NCBI RefSeq assembly: GCF_028748185.1
Contig: NZ_CP118164.1
Span: 6,845,814 to 6,909,813 of the forward strand
Length of the DNA stretch: 64,000 bases
Reading direction: 5' to 3'
Origin: Bremerella sp. P1
GTDB taxonomy: Bacteria; Planctomycetota; Planctomycetia; Pirellulales; Pirellulaceae
Shown: positions 53,181 to 61,801 of the stretch, piece by piece
Position numbering within the stretch: position 1 is the first letter of the stretch
Layout: each line of letters starts with the position of its first letter
Program-made: the position numbers and the translations under genes
The notes under the pieces: generated by a model
What the model saw: the letters and a program-made list of their open reading frames with translations, nothing else
Databases searched by the model: none
What the model was told of the DNA's origin: nothing

Positions 53181-54071
53181 ATGCTGAAGAATCTTGCGCT
53201 GTGTTGCCTTGTCCTATTCCTCTCGTCCACGGCCGTTTGGGCTGCTGAAGGAAAGAAGGCCCCGCTGTGGGAAGATGGTGCCCCAGGTGCCAAAGGGACC
53301 GAGGAAAAGGACATTCCCACGCTGACTACCTACCTGCCGGCCTCGGAAATCAATACCGGCTGTGCCGTGGTCGTTTTTCCGGGCGGTGGCTACGGTCATC
53401 TGGCCGTCGGGCATGAAGGGGTCGATATCGCCAACTTCTGGAATGACCTGGGCGTGGCCGCATTTGTGCTGGAATACCGTCACTCGGGTCGTGGCTACAA
53501 GCACCCTATTCCGCTGCAAGACGCCCAACGAGCCATCCGTACCGTGCGTGCTCGCGCAGAAGAGTACGGCGTTAATCCCAGTCGCATCGGTATCCAAGGC
53601 TTCTCGGCCGGCGGCCACCTGGCCTCCTCGGCAGCGACCCACTTCGACGCTGGCAACCCGGAAGCGAAAGATCCGATCGACCGCGTCAGCTGCCGACCGG
53701 ACTTCGCCATTTTGTGCTACCCCGTGATCGCATTCGACCAACCGTACACGCACAAGGGATCTCAGAACAACTTGCTGGGCAAAGACGCCGACAAAGAGTT
53801 GGTCCAGTCAATGTCGAGCGAATTGCAGGTCACTTCCGACACGCCTCCGACGTTCCTCTTTCACACGACCGAAGACACCGGCGTGCCTCCCCAGAATAGC
53901 GTGGTCTTCTACCTGGCCCTGATCAAGAACAAGGTTCCGGCCGAAATGCACGTGTTCGAGAAAGGCCGCCACGGCGTTGGCCTGGCCAAGTCGATCCCCG
54001 GCACTGCCGAGTGGGGCAATCTCGCCTACCTGTGGCTGAAGAACCGCGGCATGATCGACGCAAAGAAGTAA
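53181..54071 (+). CDS. secreted alpha/beta hydrolase, acetyl-esterase-like
   Basis: A 296-residue esterase. The ATG at 53181 has GGAG 9 nt upstream and gives a signal peptide (about 3-21). Motifs: VVFPGGGYGHLA (oxyanion), nucleophile elbow IQGFSAGGHLAS, and the C-terminal HHG-like stretch KGRHGVGLA with the catalytic His; the acid is expected in HTTEDTGVPP. It resembles planctomycete hydrolases annotated as xylanase/acetyl-xylan esterase homologues. It probably deacetylates a polysaccharide outside the cytoplasm, though activity is only inferred. Confidence 0.85.
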   Translation: MLKNLALCCLVLFLSSTAVWAAEGKKAPLWEDGAPGAKGTEEKDIPTLTTYLPASEINTGCAVVVFPGGGYGHLAVGHEGVDIANFWNDLGVAAFVLEYRHSGRGYKHPIPLQDAQRAIRTVRARAEEYGVNPSRIGIQGFSAGGHLASSAATHFDAGNPEAKDPIDRVSCRPDFAILCYPVIAFDQPYTHKGSQNNLLGKDADKELVQSMSSELQVTSDTPPTFLFHTTEDTGVPPQNSVVFYLALIKNKVPAEMHVFEKGRHGVGLAKSIPGTAEWGNLAYLWLKNRGMIDAKK

Positions 54072-54451
54072 GTCAGGAGGTTACCTGAGCGACCGTTTTT
54101 CGGGTAACTCAAGAGACAATAAGAACATCGTCTTCGGCAGCTATCGACGGACTTTACATCCGCTGATGGCTGCCGAAACGCTTTCTGGAATCAGCCCGCC
54201 GTCGGGCTTTCTTTCAGGCATCGTGATATCACGTGCCACCGGTTGGAGCCTTGCAAAACGGCATCGGGCATCCACAACCCCGACCCCTGCTTGGGGGCCA
54301 GATCGTTGTTACAACCGTTACCAGCTGACTCAAATCCCCCCTAAAACGGCATGATCTGTCAGACAAAATGCCCATTTATCCACGGGTAAAGCCGTAAGCT
54401 TCAAAAGGGAAACAAACCAACAATCGCTTACCCATTTGGGCAGACTTGGTC
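54072..54451. other. intergenic region with a terminator, no gene
   Basis: 380 bases. A 62-codon frame at 54166-54354 is rejected because the terminator hairpin falls inside it. The inverted repeat TCGGCAGC/GCTGCCGA is near 54136 and 54170. The promoter of the CBS gene must lie in the second half; none was recognised. Confidence 0.45.
54193..54215 (+). terminator. Rho-independent terminator of the esterase gene
   Basis: The stem AGCCCG / CGGGCT with a CCGT loop is followed by TTTCTTTC. It lies about 120 nt after the esterase stop, so a shorter upstream hairpin may also contribute. Confidence 0.6.
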
Positions 54452-55333
54452 ATGATCGTCAGTCACTCGTTTCTAACGCAGGGCATGGATACGCTGGTCA
54501 CGTTCAACCCGATCAGCGTTCACGAAGAAGTCACGCTCGATGAGTTGCTCGAGCGGCTTTACAGCACCGGCTTTCATCACTGGCCGGTCGTGGATGATCA
54601 GCAGCATGTCATTGGCATGATCTCGGACCAAGACATCGTCAAGGCAGCCACCGAGCGATACATCGCCAATGCTTCTCGGGAAGAGTGCCGCCAGAACTAC
54701 CAGGTATCGATCCGTAGTTTCATGAAACGGCAAGTAGAAACGCTCGACCATTCCGGAAGCCCTCGCGAAGCTTTGAGCCGAATCCTCGAGCGAGGCATCC
54801 ACTGCCTGCCGGTCACGAAGAATGATGTTCTGTGGGGAATGATAACGACCACCGATTTCATCCGCGAATTTGCCTACAGTTCGCATCCTGTACGTGACAT
54901 ACCGGTAGGCGAGACCTACGACACCGATCCTCAAATCGTCGAAATTGATACGCCGATCGATGAGGTACGCAAGCTGTTCATCGAAGGCTGCCTTTCGTAC
55001 GTATTGGTCGTACAAGGCGATTGCCCACTGGGGGTCATCACGGCCCGCGATCTTCGGCGGCACCGCTGTCGCCAAATGGCACGCACTCTCTTCGACGGCG
55101 GGCTGGGCGAAACGAGCAAAGCGATTGATCTTCTGAAAACGACTAGCTGCCTACAGCGAACAAGCAACTTGGGACAAGCCGCTACCACGATGTACGAACA
55201 ACAGATCAACGCCGTGATGGTCTGTCCGCGTGGCGAAGAACGCTACGGCGTGATCACCGAAGAAGCGATTCTGCGTCGCATTTGCCAAATGGAATTGGCC
55301 ATCCAGCCAGAAACGACCGGCACCTATTACTAA
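54452..55333 (+). CDS. protein with four CBS domains
   Basis: A 293-residue protein made only of two CBS pairs (about residues 12-70, 88-145, 160-205 and 232-283). Each has the usual G-x-I/V/M-S/T-x-x-D/E core: GMISDQDIV, GMITTTDFI, GVITARDLR and GVITEEAIL. CBS pairs bind adenosyl nucleotides (AMP, ATP, SAM) and regulate partners. With no effector domain, it would act on another protein. The ATG at 54452 was preferred to a TTG at 54446. Its stop overlaps the stop of the convergent coiled-coil gene (CTAA). Confidence 0.85.
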   Translation: MIVSHSFLTQGMDTLVTFNPISVHEEVTLDELLERLYSTGFHHWPVVDDQQHVIGMISDQDIVKAATERYIANASREECRQNYQVSIRSFMKRQVETLDHSGSPREALSRILERGIHCLPVTKNDVLWGMITTTDFIREFAYSSHPVRDIPVGETYDTDPQIVEIDTPIDEVRKLFIEGCLSYVLVVQGDCPLGVITARDLRRHRCRQMARTLFDGGLGETSKAIDLLKTTSCLQRTSNLGQAATTMYEQQINAVMVCPRGEERYGVITEEAILRRICQMELAIQPETTGTYY

Positions 55334-56619
55334 GGCCCCAAGAGGGTCAACCGCTCGACTTCCAAAGGAAAGTCGTAGTAGGTGCGAATGCTCGATGTCT
55401 TCGCCGACAGGACGCGCACCTTGGCTGAATTACCGGTCGCTGGCCGATTATTGCGACGCGTTTCCAAAGACAGCCGTTTGCCAGCTCGCTCTAAATCTTG
55501 CTTCCGGTCCACGTGCTGTTTGATCTCGGCCTCGAATCGTTGCTGCGTCTGCAATCGACGCGTTCGCAAAACATCGCGACTGGCAACCAATCGTCGTCCT
55601 TCAGCCTGAACCAACGCCAGGTCTCGCTCGTAGTCGTTGATCAATCGCTCGAGCCGGAAGATCTCGCGATCGAGTCGGTCTTTGCGTACCGGGTCATTTG
55701 TCTGACGTCGTGCTTCGTTCAAGCGAAAGACATCGTCAATCAAGATCGCCAGCTCTCGGCGAATGACGCTCTGCTGGGATTCCAACTGCGAGATGGAAAC
55801 ATTCAGGGGACCTTCCAGCTGGGCGAAGCGTTGTTCTTCCTGTGTCCACTCGCTACGCAGCTTGTCGATTTGATCGGTAGCTTGCTGCTGATCGACTTCG
55901 ATCTGCTTCCGGCGGACTTCGATTTGCTGCTGATTGTTTTGCTTCTCCATCTGCTCCTTCAGCTTGGCGTCGTCCTTGGCATCTTGTTGCTCGGTCGTCG
56001 ACGAGGTGAACAGGGTCGCTACGTCCTGATAGTTGTTGTCGAATTCGGTCTGACGCTGACCCACCAACGCAGGGCGGACGGCATCGCGAGCACGCGTCAC
56101 CAGCGCCGCCGAGACATCGCCGGACCGAGGTCCTTCGTAGAAGCCAAACAAACGGCCAAGCAGACGCACCGTCTCGAGGACTTTCGCTTCATCCTGGCCG
56201 GTAAGCTCACTGGCGGGAAGCTGCTTGGACAGACGCTGAATCTGCACGAGCGCCGCGTCGAACTTCTCTTGCAGAGTACGAATCCAGATCAACGCTCGCC
56301 AGCTGCGGTAGTGCTTCGGGTCGACATCGATCGCGGCTTGAAAGACTTCGGCAGCGTCGTCGTATTGATGATGCCGCAGCAGTGCCAGACCGGCGGCATA
56401 CAGTGCATCCGCATCTTGCAGCTGCCGTGCCTCGGCGGTCCCTTGCCGAGCCGCAGCCATCCCGTCGGGGCCGACTTGCCAACCTTCGCGCAACAGCCCG
56501 TCGATCACGACCTGGGCATCCGCGGCCACCACCTCGCTTTGAAGCGCAACCAGACTGCCGACCAAAACGACGGCAGCCGAGAACAACAAAGACACGACTT
56601 TACGGGGATTTTGCCCCAT
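55330..56619 (-). CDS. exported protein with TPR-like and coiled-coil regions, unknown
   Basis: A 429-residue protein. The ATG at 56619 has GGAG 7 nt upstream; an ATG at 56649 is less well served. A signal peptide (about 8-32) precedes a TPR-like part (about 60-130, GLALLRHHQYDDAAEVFQAAIDVDP), then long coiled coils (about 205-385) with Gln/Glu/Arg-rich heptads. A small C-terminal domain follows. It may be a periplasmic scaffold; no family is assigned. The gene is convergent with the CBS gene. Confidence 0.7.
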   Translation of the reverse strand: MGQNPRKVVSLLFSAAVVLVGSLVALQSEVVAADAQVVIDGLLREGWQVGPDGMAAARQGTAEARQLQDADALYAAGLALLRHHQYDDAAEVFQAAIDVDPKHYRSWRALIWIRTLQEKFDAALVQIQRLSKQLPASELTGQDEAKVLETVRLLGRLFGFYEGPRSGDVSAALVTRARDAVRPALVGQRQTEFDNNYQDVATLFTSSTTEQQDAKDDAKLKEQMEKQNNQQQIEVRRKQIEVDQQQATDQIDKLRSEWTQEEQRFAQLEGPLNVSISQLESQQSVIRRELAILIDDVFRLNEARRQTNDPVRKDRLDREIFRLERLINDYERDLALVQAEGRRLVASRDVLRTRRLQTQQRFEAEIKQHVDRKQDLERAGKRLSLETRRNNRPATGNSAKVRVLSAKTSSIRTYYDFPLEVERLTLLGP

Positions 56620-56730
56620 ACCACGACTCCCGAGACGTCCCACGGACATGATCAGACAGCGAAAGGCTCTTCAAGAAGAGACCTTCCGTATCGTAGGAAC
56701 GATCGGGAAATTTGACAAGAATTTTTCCCT

Positions 56731-57615
56731 TTAACCGACCGTAGCGGGATCAAACAAGAGCGGAAAGAACTGGCCTTCCATCTTCTGACCTTGCGGAATG
56801 GGCGGTACTCCGGTGAGCAGTTCTTCGTTCTTGTCGCTGACTACACCGTCACGGAAGGCATTGATCACCGTCGCGCGGCGTGGGCGATCGATGCGGTTTT
56901 CAAACGAGCCATGCACCATCAACGGATGATGGAAGGTTGCTTCGCCTGCTTTCAGTTCGGCGCCGACCGGATGCTGGAACTGTTCCCACTGCTCGTCGGT
57001 CAATACCTCGCGGATGGCTTCCATGTTGCCGGCCAGACCCGTAATTGGTAGGAGGTCCCACTTGTGGCTGCCGGGAATGTACTGCACGCAGCCGTTGTCG
57101 TTGGTGGCGTCGTCCAGGCCGATCCAGCAGGTCAGGTGAGCAATCGGCTTGGTGCGTGTCCAATACGAATAATCTTGATGCCAGGCTACCACACCGCCAT
57201 GCTTGGCCGGCTTGCAGAAGAGCTGATCGTGCCAGAAGCGAACCGGACCGCCCAGCAGTTGGCTGGCGGCCATCACAAAGCCGGGAGCCCACAAAATATC
57301 ATGGAACGCTGGCCGCAATCGCCAGGCACCCAAGGCGTGAAAGAGGACCGTCTCAGGCGTGGTCGATTCGTTGGTATGGTATTCGTACCACAGCTCGTGT
57401 CCCTCATGATCCGCTTCAAAGAACTCGGCCAGTTCGCTGCGAAGCGTTTCGATTTGCTTTTCATCCAAGATCTTCACGCCAGCCAAGTAGCCTTGTTCGT
57501 GGAAGAACTCCACTTGCTCAGGCGTCAGGCGATATTGATCCCAGCCAGCGGCATCGGTGGGCCAGGCAAATAGATCGGTGGCGAGTTCATGCAGTTCCGA
57601 AAAGTCGCGGGCCAT
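56731..57615 (-). CDS. phytanoyl-CoA dioxygenase (PhyH)-family oxygenase
   Basis: A 294-residue Fe(II)/2-oxoglutarate oxygenase. The metal motif is visible: His146 and Asp148 in AWHQDYSY, and distal His235 in MVHGS, with Arg244 or Arg246/247 for 2-oxoglutarate. Other PhyH traits are [13 protein letters not shown] near the N-terminus and YIPGSHKW. The family hydroxylates lipids or small molecules; the substrate is unknown. It is a single gene with no signal peptide, so cytoplasmic. Confidence 0.88.
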   Translation of the reverse strand: MARDFSELHELATDLFAWPTDAAGWDQYRLTPEQVEFFHEQGYLAGVKILDEKQIETLRSELAEFFEADHEGHELWYEYHTNESTTPETVLFHALGAWRLRPAFHDILWAPGFVMAASQLLGGPVRFWHDQLFCKPAKHGGVVAWHQDYSYWTRTKPIAHLTCWIGLDDATNDNGCVQYIPGSHKWDLLPITGLAGNMEAIREVLTDEQWEQFQHPVGAELKAGEATFHHPLMVHGSFENRIDRPRRATVINAFRDGVVSDKNEELLTGVPPIPQGQKMEGQFFPLLFDPATVG

Positions 57616-57708
57616 AGTTCATCAATTCAAGAGAAGGTTTGTCGGGAGAGATTCGCGCGGCTGTTTGTTTATCGCAAGCAATGAAAAGGAAATCAAGTCG
57701 GCCAGGCA

Positions 57709-58404
57709 TCAATGCTTGTGATCGTGATCGTCGTGGAAATGATCATGGCTGTGATCGTGGTCATGGTCGTGATGATCATGATCGTGTGAATGTCCGGCCT
57801 GGCTACCGGACGGATGTAGATCGTTGAAGTGGATATGCAGTTTTGGTCGAGCTTTGACTAGCTTCGACATGCCGTCGTCGGTGAGCTGCGTACCATCGGC
57901 GTAGAACGATTCAAGCTGCTCCATCGCGGCAATCGCGTCGACCGCCCCGTCGGTAACTGGAGTGTTGAGCAGATGCAAATAGAGAATCGTCGAGCTGTCA
58001 CTAATCTTGGCGATCCCTTCGTCAGTAAGATGAGGCGAACCAATTCGCAGTAGCTCCAAGTTGGGCAACGATGCGATCTTGGCGATGCCTGCATCGGTCA
58101 ACTCACTCATCGGCAAGTTGACGATCTTCAGCGTGGGAATCGACGCGATGACTTCGGCTTCCGCATCAGTGACCGGAGTTTGATCGAGGCGAAGCTCACG
58201 CAGATCGGTCGCCTGGGTCAGGTGCTGTAGCTGCTGCAGCGGCACGGCCGACTGGGAAACTTGGATACTATCGGTCGCGGCCGACGAGACGTCGAGCAGT
58301 TGCCGCTCGAAGGAGGGCTCGGCCTGCTGCTCTGTTTGGCTGGGTGGTTTGACGAAACAGCCGGTCAGCGAGGCAACCAATAAAAGAATCAGGAAACGCG
58401 ACAT
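57709..58404 (-). CDS. LRR lipoprotein with His/Asp-rich C-terminal tail
   Basis: A 231-residue protein. The signal peptide ends in a lipobox (LTGC), so it is lipid-anchored. LRR-like repeats (about 60-190) follow, of the planctomycete type (T-DAG-I-I/LAS-LP). The last 35 residues are almost only His and Asp (GHSHDHDHHDHDH and onward), a typical metal-binding tail as in zinc/nickel transporters and chaperones. It may buffer metal ions in the envelope; the combination with LRRs is unusual. The tail is encoded by a simple CAT/GAT repeat, so its length may vary between strains. Confidence 0.8.
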   Translation of the reverse strand: MSRFLILLLVASLTGCFVKPPSQTEQQAEPSFERQLLDVSSAATDSIQVSQSAVPLQQLQHLTQATDLRELRLDQTPVTDAEAEVIASIPTLKIVNLPMSELTDAGIAKIASLPNLELLRIGSPHLTDEGIAKISDSSTILYLHLLNTPVTDGAVDAIAAMEQLESFYADGTQLTDDGMSKLVKARPKLHIHFNDLHPSGSQAGHSHDHDHHDHDHDHSHDHFHDDHDHKH

Positions 58405-58437
58405 TCGATCTTCTCGGAAATAAGTAGCTCAGGTAGG

Positions 58438-58887
58438 TCAGCCGCAGCGAGGGCAACGCAGTCGATACCGTGTTAGTCCGCCACCGCGAGAGGTGCCTGA
58501 TATCATAACCTCTCCACACTTCGGGCAGAAATCGGGCTGGGTGTCGTCTTCGCCGTCGTCATCTTTCTGCTGGCAGGCCACGCAGATCTTGGTATCGGGA
58601 AAGATTTCTAACCGTTCGGCGGGGATCGTCTTGCGGCACTGCTCGCAGACACGGCCATCGCCCCAGTCTTCCTCTTCGTCCCGCGGGAAATCTATTCGCA
58701 GCCCCACCCGACCGCACTCGCCGCAGGTCAGCTTGCGGCTGCTGCGCTCGAACAGCTCCTCGATGATGGCCTGATCGGGGTTTTCTTCACGGCGAAGCAT
58801 CCCGACCTGGTGCAACAGGCGTAGTTTCTCGGCTGTCCCGACCAGTCGATGCCAGTGACAATCGGGGCAGCTTATTTCTCTCAGCAT
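58438..58887 (-). CDS. small protein with several zinc-ribbon Cys pairs
   Basis: A 149-residue protein with six CxxC motifs: CPDC, CGEC, CEQC, CVAC, CPKC and a final CPRC. The central CEQC...CVAC with IPAERLEIFPDT between resembles a DksA/TraR-type zinc finger, and the C-terminal FCPKCGEVM...CPRCG is a zinc ribbon. Several bound zincs are expected, and the protein may bind nucleic acid or RNA polymerase. The ATG at 58887 with GGA upstream was chosen over a longer TTG start. Upstream of the His-rich LRR gene on the same strand with 33 nt between, so the two may form an operon linked to metal handling. Confidence 0.7.
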   Translation of the reverse strand: MLREISCPDCHWHRLVGTAEKLRLLHQVGMLRREENPDQAIIEELFERSSRKLTCGECGRVGLRIDFPRDEEEDWGDGRVCEQCRKTIPAERLEIFPDTKICVACQQKDDDGEDDTQPDFCPKCGEVMISGTSRGGGLTRYRLRCPRCG

Positions 58888-59026
58888 GCTTTTTCCGGGG
58901 ATTTTGAGGCCCAAAGGCCTGCCTATCGTTTTTCAAAACGGGGCAAGTTAGAATAGGTAGCCACGTCTGCAGCGGATACTATCCTTGTATTGTTGCAAAA
59001 ATCACCCACCCCGAAGAGGACATCTG

Positions 59027-59974
59027 ATGTCGATGCGTAGTTTTCTTTCCTTGGTTTGTTGCTTAGCGGTGGCCTCGGTTGCCTGCGGTCAAGAGTTCAA
59101 AAGCGGTATCGAATGGCCGGAACCGAAGATCATTACCCCAGGCGAGAAGCCTTCGGACCCTCCCTCGGATGCGATCGTTTTGATCGGCACCGAAGACATG
59201 TCGGCCTGGAATGGCGGCGAGAAGTGGAAGTTTGAAGACGGTGTCGCGACGGCAGCCAAGGGGGGAATCAACACCAAGCAGAAGTTCGGCGATATCCAAT
59301 TGCACATGGAATGGGCCGCCCCGGATGAAGTCAAAGGTAGTGGCCAAGGCCGCGGCAACAGCGGCGTGTTCCTGATGGGACACTACGAGATTCAGATTCT
59401 CGATTCGTACGACAACACGACCTACTTCGATGGCCAGGCCGGTGCCGTTTATAAGCAGTCGCCACCGATGGTCAACGCCATGAAGAAGCCCGGCGAGTGG
59501 AATACGTACGACATCGTCTTCACCAAGCCAATCCGCAACGAGAAGGGGGACGTGGTCGCTCCGGCGCGAATCACCGTGATTCATAACGGTGTGCTGTTGC
59601 AAAACAGCTATCCGATCCGCGGCAGCACCAACTGGCATAAGCCGCCAGCCTACGACCGCCACAAGGACGCCGAAAGCATTAGCCTGCAGTTCCACGGCAA
59701 CCCGGTCCGCTTCCGCAACATGTGGGTCCGCGAGATCGAGTCGATCGAGCCAACGTTCGTGCCGGAAGACACCGAGATGGTCCGCTGGCGTGCTGACTGG
59801 TCGACCGAAAAGATCACCGCGGCTCCGCCCAAGGAAAGCGAAGCGACTGCGGAAGAAGCTGCTCCCAAGACCGAAGAACCCAAAAAGGAAGAGGTCAAGG
59901 AAGAAGCCAAGCCTGAGGTGAAAGCCGAAGAGCCGAAAGAAGAAGCGAAGAAGGACGCAGACGAGAAGAAGTAA
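59027..59974 (+). CDS. DUF1080 (3-keto-disaccharide hydrolase-like) secreted protein
   Basis: A 315-residue protein. The ATG at 59027 has GAGG 8 nt before it; a signal peptide spans about 3-21. The DUF1080 jelly-roll domain (about 40-245) has FGDIQLHMEWAAP, GNSGVFLMGHYEIQILDSY and the NTYDIVF motif, with FRNMWVREI at its end. DUF1080 members are often linked to 3-keto-sugar or glucan metabolism and are abundant in planctomycetes. From about 265 the tail is only Glu/Lys/Ala/Pro (EEPKKEEVKEEAKPEV), probably an extended spacer or surface tail. A terminator follows. Confidence 0.88.
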   Translation: MSMRSFLSLVCCLAVASVACGQEFKSGIEWPEPKIITPGEKPSDPPSDAIVLIGTEDMSAWNGGEKWKFEDGVATAAKGGINTKQKFGDIQLHMEWAAPDEVKGSGQGRGNSGVFLMGHYEIQILDSYDNTTYFDGQAGAVYKQSPPMVNAMKKPGEWNTYDIVFTKPIRNEKGDVVAPARITVIHNGVLLQNSYPIRGSTNWHKPPAYDRHKDAESISLQFHGNPVRFRNMWVREIESIEPTFVPEDTEMVRWRADWSTEKITAAPPKESEATAEEAAPKTEEPKKEEVKEEAKPEVKAEEPKEEAKKDADEKK

Positions 59975-60016
59975 TCGCAGCTGCGATTCGCTTGTTGATC
60001 TCCCTTTCTGTACGAT

Positions 60017-60047
60017 ACGACGTACCAACCCGCTACGTCGTTTTTTT
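60017..60047 (+). terminator. Rho-independent terminator of the DUF1080 gene
   Basis: The stem ACGACGTA / TACGTCGT with a 9-nt loop is followed by six T residues. It lies about 40 nt after the stop and only 12 nt before the next gene's start, so the next gene's promoter must overlap it or lie upstream. Confidence 0.85.
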
Positions 60048-60059
60048 ATGGAGATTGCG

Positions 60060-60506
60060 ATGCTGACCCGCACTCTTGCTTTCTTGTTTCTTGTTATCTG
60101 CACCGGAGTATCACTGGCCGACGAGCCTTCAGAAACTGGCGATTCGTTTCGCCCCAAGGTCTTGAACTTCACGCCTCCACTGCTGACCGAGAGTACCGAT
60201 CTGGATCAATACGTCGGCCGTGTCATTGCCATTCGCGGGCAGGTCTCGAATACAAAGATTCCGACAATTCTTGGTATCGACGTCGTGTGTCGCGATGACA
60301 ACCTTCGCGGAAAAGATGCGTACGCCGTGGGTATTTTGACGAAGTGGACGATGACCAAAGAACAACTTAGCAAGTCGTTTGAACTCTACGGACCGCACGC
60401 AACCCGCGGCCCTGGGACGTCGTATGTCCTTTACCATAGTCTTGGTGGAACGGAAGCACCTGCGAAGGCCTGGCCCGATTCCGAGCGACGCGCGAAAGGG
60501 CAATAA
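60060..60506 (+). CDS. small secreted protein, OB-like, unknown
   Basis: A 148-residue protein. The ATG at 60060 has GGAG 6 nt upstream. A signal peptide (about 3-20, cut after SLADE) precedes a region with QYVGRVIAIRGQVSNTKIP, which looks like an OB-fold strand pattern, and a Cys-containing VVCRDDNLRGK. No family is assigned. The gene starts just after the previous terminator. Confidence 0.6.
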   Translation: MLTRTLAFLFLVICTGVSLADEPSETGDSFRPKVLNFTPPLLTESTDLDQYVGRVIAIRGQVSNTKIPTILGIDVVCRDDNLRGKDAYAVGILTKWTMTKEQLSKSFELYGPHATRGPGTSYVLYHSLGGTEAPAKAWPDSERRAKGQ

Positions 60507-60753
60507 CTCGGCCTCGAACGACTCAGCTAGCGGTAGACTCCCCACCTGGGCGGGGCAATTTTGCGTCGTGTTAGGGGCGTTAACCCCAGTTCACGCCGGC
60601 ATTTACATAACTATTACACAGCTTCGACACGCCATTTACCCTGGTTGAGACGATTCCTCTTACAATTCTTCTCAATCCGCGACCCTTCAGCGACCGCTAG
60701 AGAATCGCGACTTGGACCTCTCCCCCGAATGGATCGAAAGTAAGGACATTTCC

Positions 60754-61725
60754 ATGTCGATCGCCACCGAAAACGAAAAGACTTCGCTACTCGGTGAGAG
60801 CAATCTCACAAAAGAGCGACCTAGCAAAAATAAGAAATCCGATAAGCCCCGTCAGTCGAAGCCCTACGCCCAGCGTTTCCGCCACGGCGGTGCCTGGCCG
60901 ATCATTGGCTGGATTGGCTTGATTCACCTGGGTGCGCTCGCCGCTCCGTTCTGCTTCACCTGGAGTGGTCTGGTTGCCGCAGTCGTGCTGTTCTACTTGA
61001 CCGGCTGCATCGGCGTGACGTTGGGCTTCCACCGTTACCTGACCCATGCTGGCTTCAAGACCACCAAGCCTGTGAAGTGGACCCTGGCGTTCATCGGTCA
61101 GTTGTCCGGCGAAGGCTCGGCCCTCGATTGGGTCGCGACGCACCGTAAACACCACGCCCATAGCGATGGGGAAGACGACCCGCACTCGCCACTCGATGGC
61201 GGTCTGTGGGCCCACATCATCTGGCTCTTCCCACATCATACTGGTCCTGAAAAGGACGAACTGCACATGCGTTGGGGTCCCGACCTGCGTAAAGACAAGG
61301 TCATCTGGTTCCTGCACAAGACGTTCATCTTCTGGCACCTCGCACTTGGCTTTGGCCTGCTCGGCCTCGGCTACGCAATCGGCGGCTGGTACACCGGCAT
61401 CTCGCTGGTCGTGTGGGGCATGTTCCTGCGATTGACCGTCCTGCTGCACGTCACTTGGTTCGTCAACTCGGCCACGCACATGTGGGGCTACCGCAACTAC
61501 GAAACGACCGACAAGAGCACTAACCTGTGGTGGGTCGGTCTCTTGGCCTTCGGCGAAGGTTGGCACAACAACCACCACGCTTACCCACGCATGGCCGTTC
61601 ACGGTCACAAGTGGTGGGAATTCGACCTGACCTGGAACGTGATCCGCGTTTTGAAAGCGTGCGGTCTGGTCTGGAACGTGGTCGACTACAAGCAAAAGAC
61701 CAAAGACGGCACGATCAAGGTTTAA
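60754..61725 (+). CDS. membrane fatty-acid (acyl-CoA delta-9-type) desaturase
   Basis: A 323-residue di-iron desaturase. The three His boxes are HRYLTH (93-98), HRKHH (130-134) and HNNHH (271-275). Membrane helices lie at about 50-70, 75-95 and 170-215. The first 45 residues are polar, Lys/Ser-rich. The enzyme introduces a cis double bond at carbon 9 of an acyl chain, to keep membranes fluid. The ATG at 60754 has AAGGA 8-9 nt upstream and is preferred to an ATG at 60712. A strong terminator follows. Confidence 0.92.
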   Translation: MSIATENEKTSLLGESNLTKERPSKNKKSDKPRQSKPYAQRFRHGGAWPIIGWIGLIHLGALAAPFCFTWSGLVAAVVLFYLTGCIGVTLGFHRYLTHAGFKTTKPVKWTLAFIGQLSGEGSALDWVATHRKHHAHSDGEDDPHSPLDGGLWAHIIWLFPHHTGPEKDELHMRWGPDLRKDKVIWFLHKTFIFWHLALGFGLLGLGYAIGGWYTGISLVVWGMFLRLTVLLHVTWFVNSATHMWGYRNYETTDKSTNLWWVGLLAFGEGWHNNHHAYPRMAVHGHKWWEFDLTWNVIRVLKACGLVWNVVDYKQKTKDGTIKV

Positions 61726-61766
61726 GCACCGGATCCCGGATCGTAAGCTGACACAATCCAAAGAAG

Positions 61767-61796
61767 AGGCCATGCAAACCGCATGGCCTTTTTTTA
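61767..61796. terminator. Rho-independent terminator between convergent genes
   Basis: A perfect 9-bp stem AGGCCATGC / GCATGGCCT with a 5-nt loop and a seven-T tail on the plus strand. On the minus strand it is followed by CTTCTTT and may also serve the response-regulator gene, whose stop is 5 nt away. Confidence 0.88.
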
Positions 61797-61801
61797 TTTC
61801 G

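Noticed and set aside
54166-54354. 62-codon frame after the esterase gene
   Set aside because: A terminator hairpin lies inside it and no ribosome-binding site precedes it.
57700-57800. short tandem GAT/CAT-like repeats looking like a CRISPR or satellite
   Set aside because: They encode the His/Asp tail of the LRR lipoprotein; there are no regular spacers.
59063-60172. 369-codon antisense frame over the DUF1080 gene
   Set aside because: It covers a secreted-protein gene with clear motifs on the other strand and crosses its terminator.
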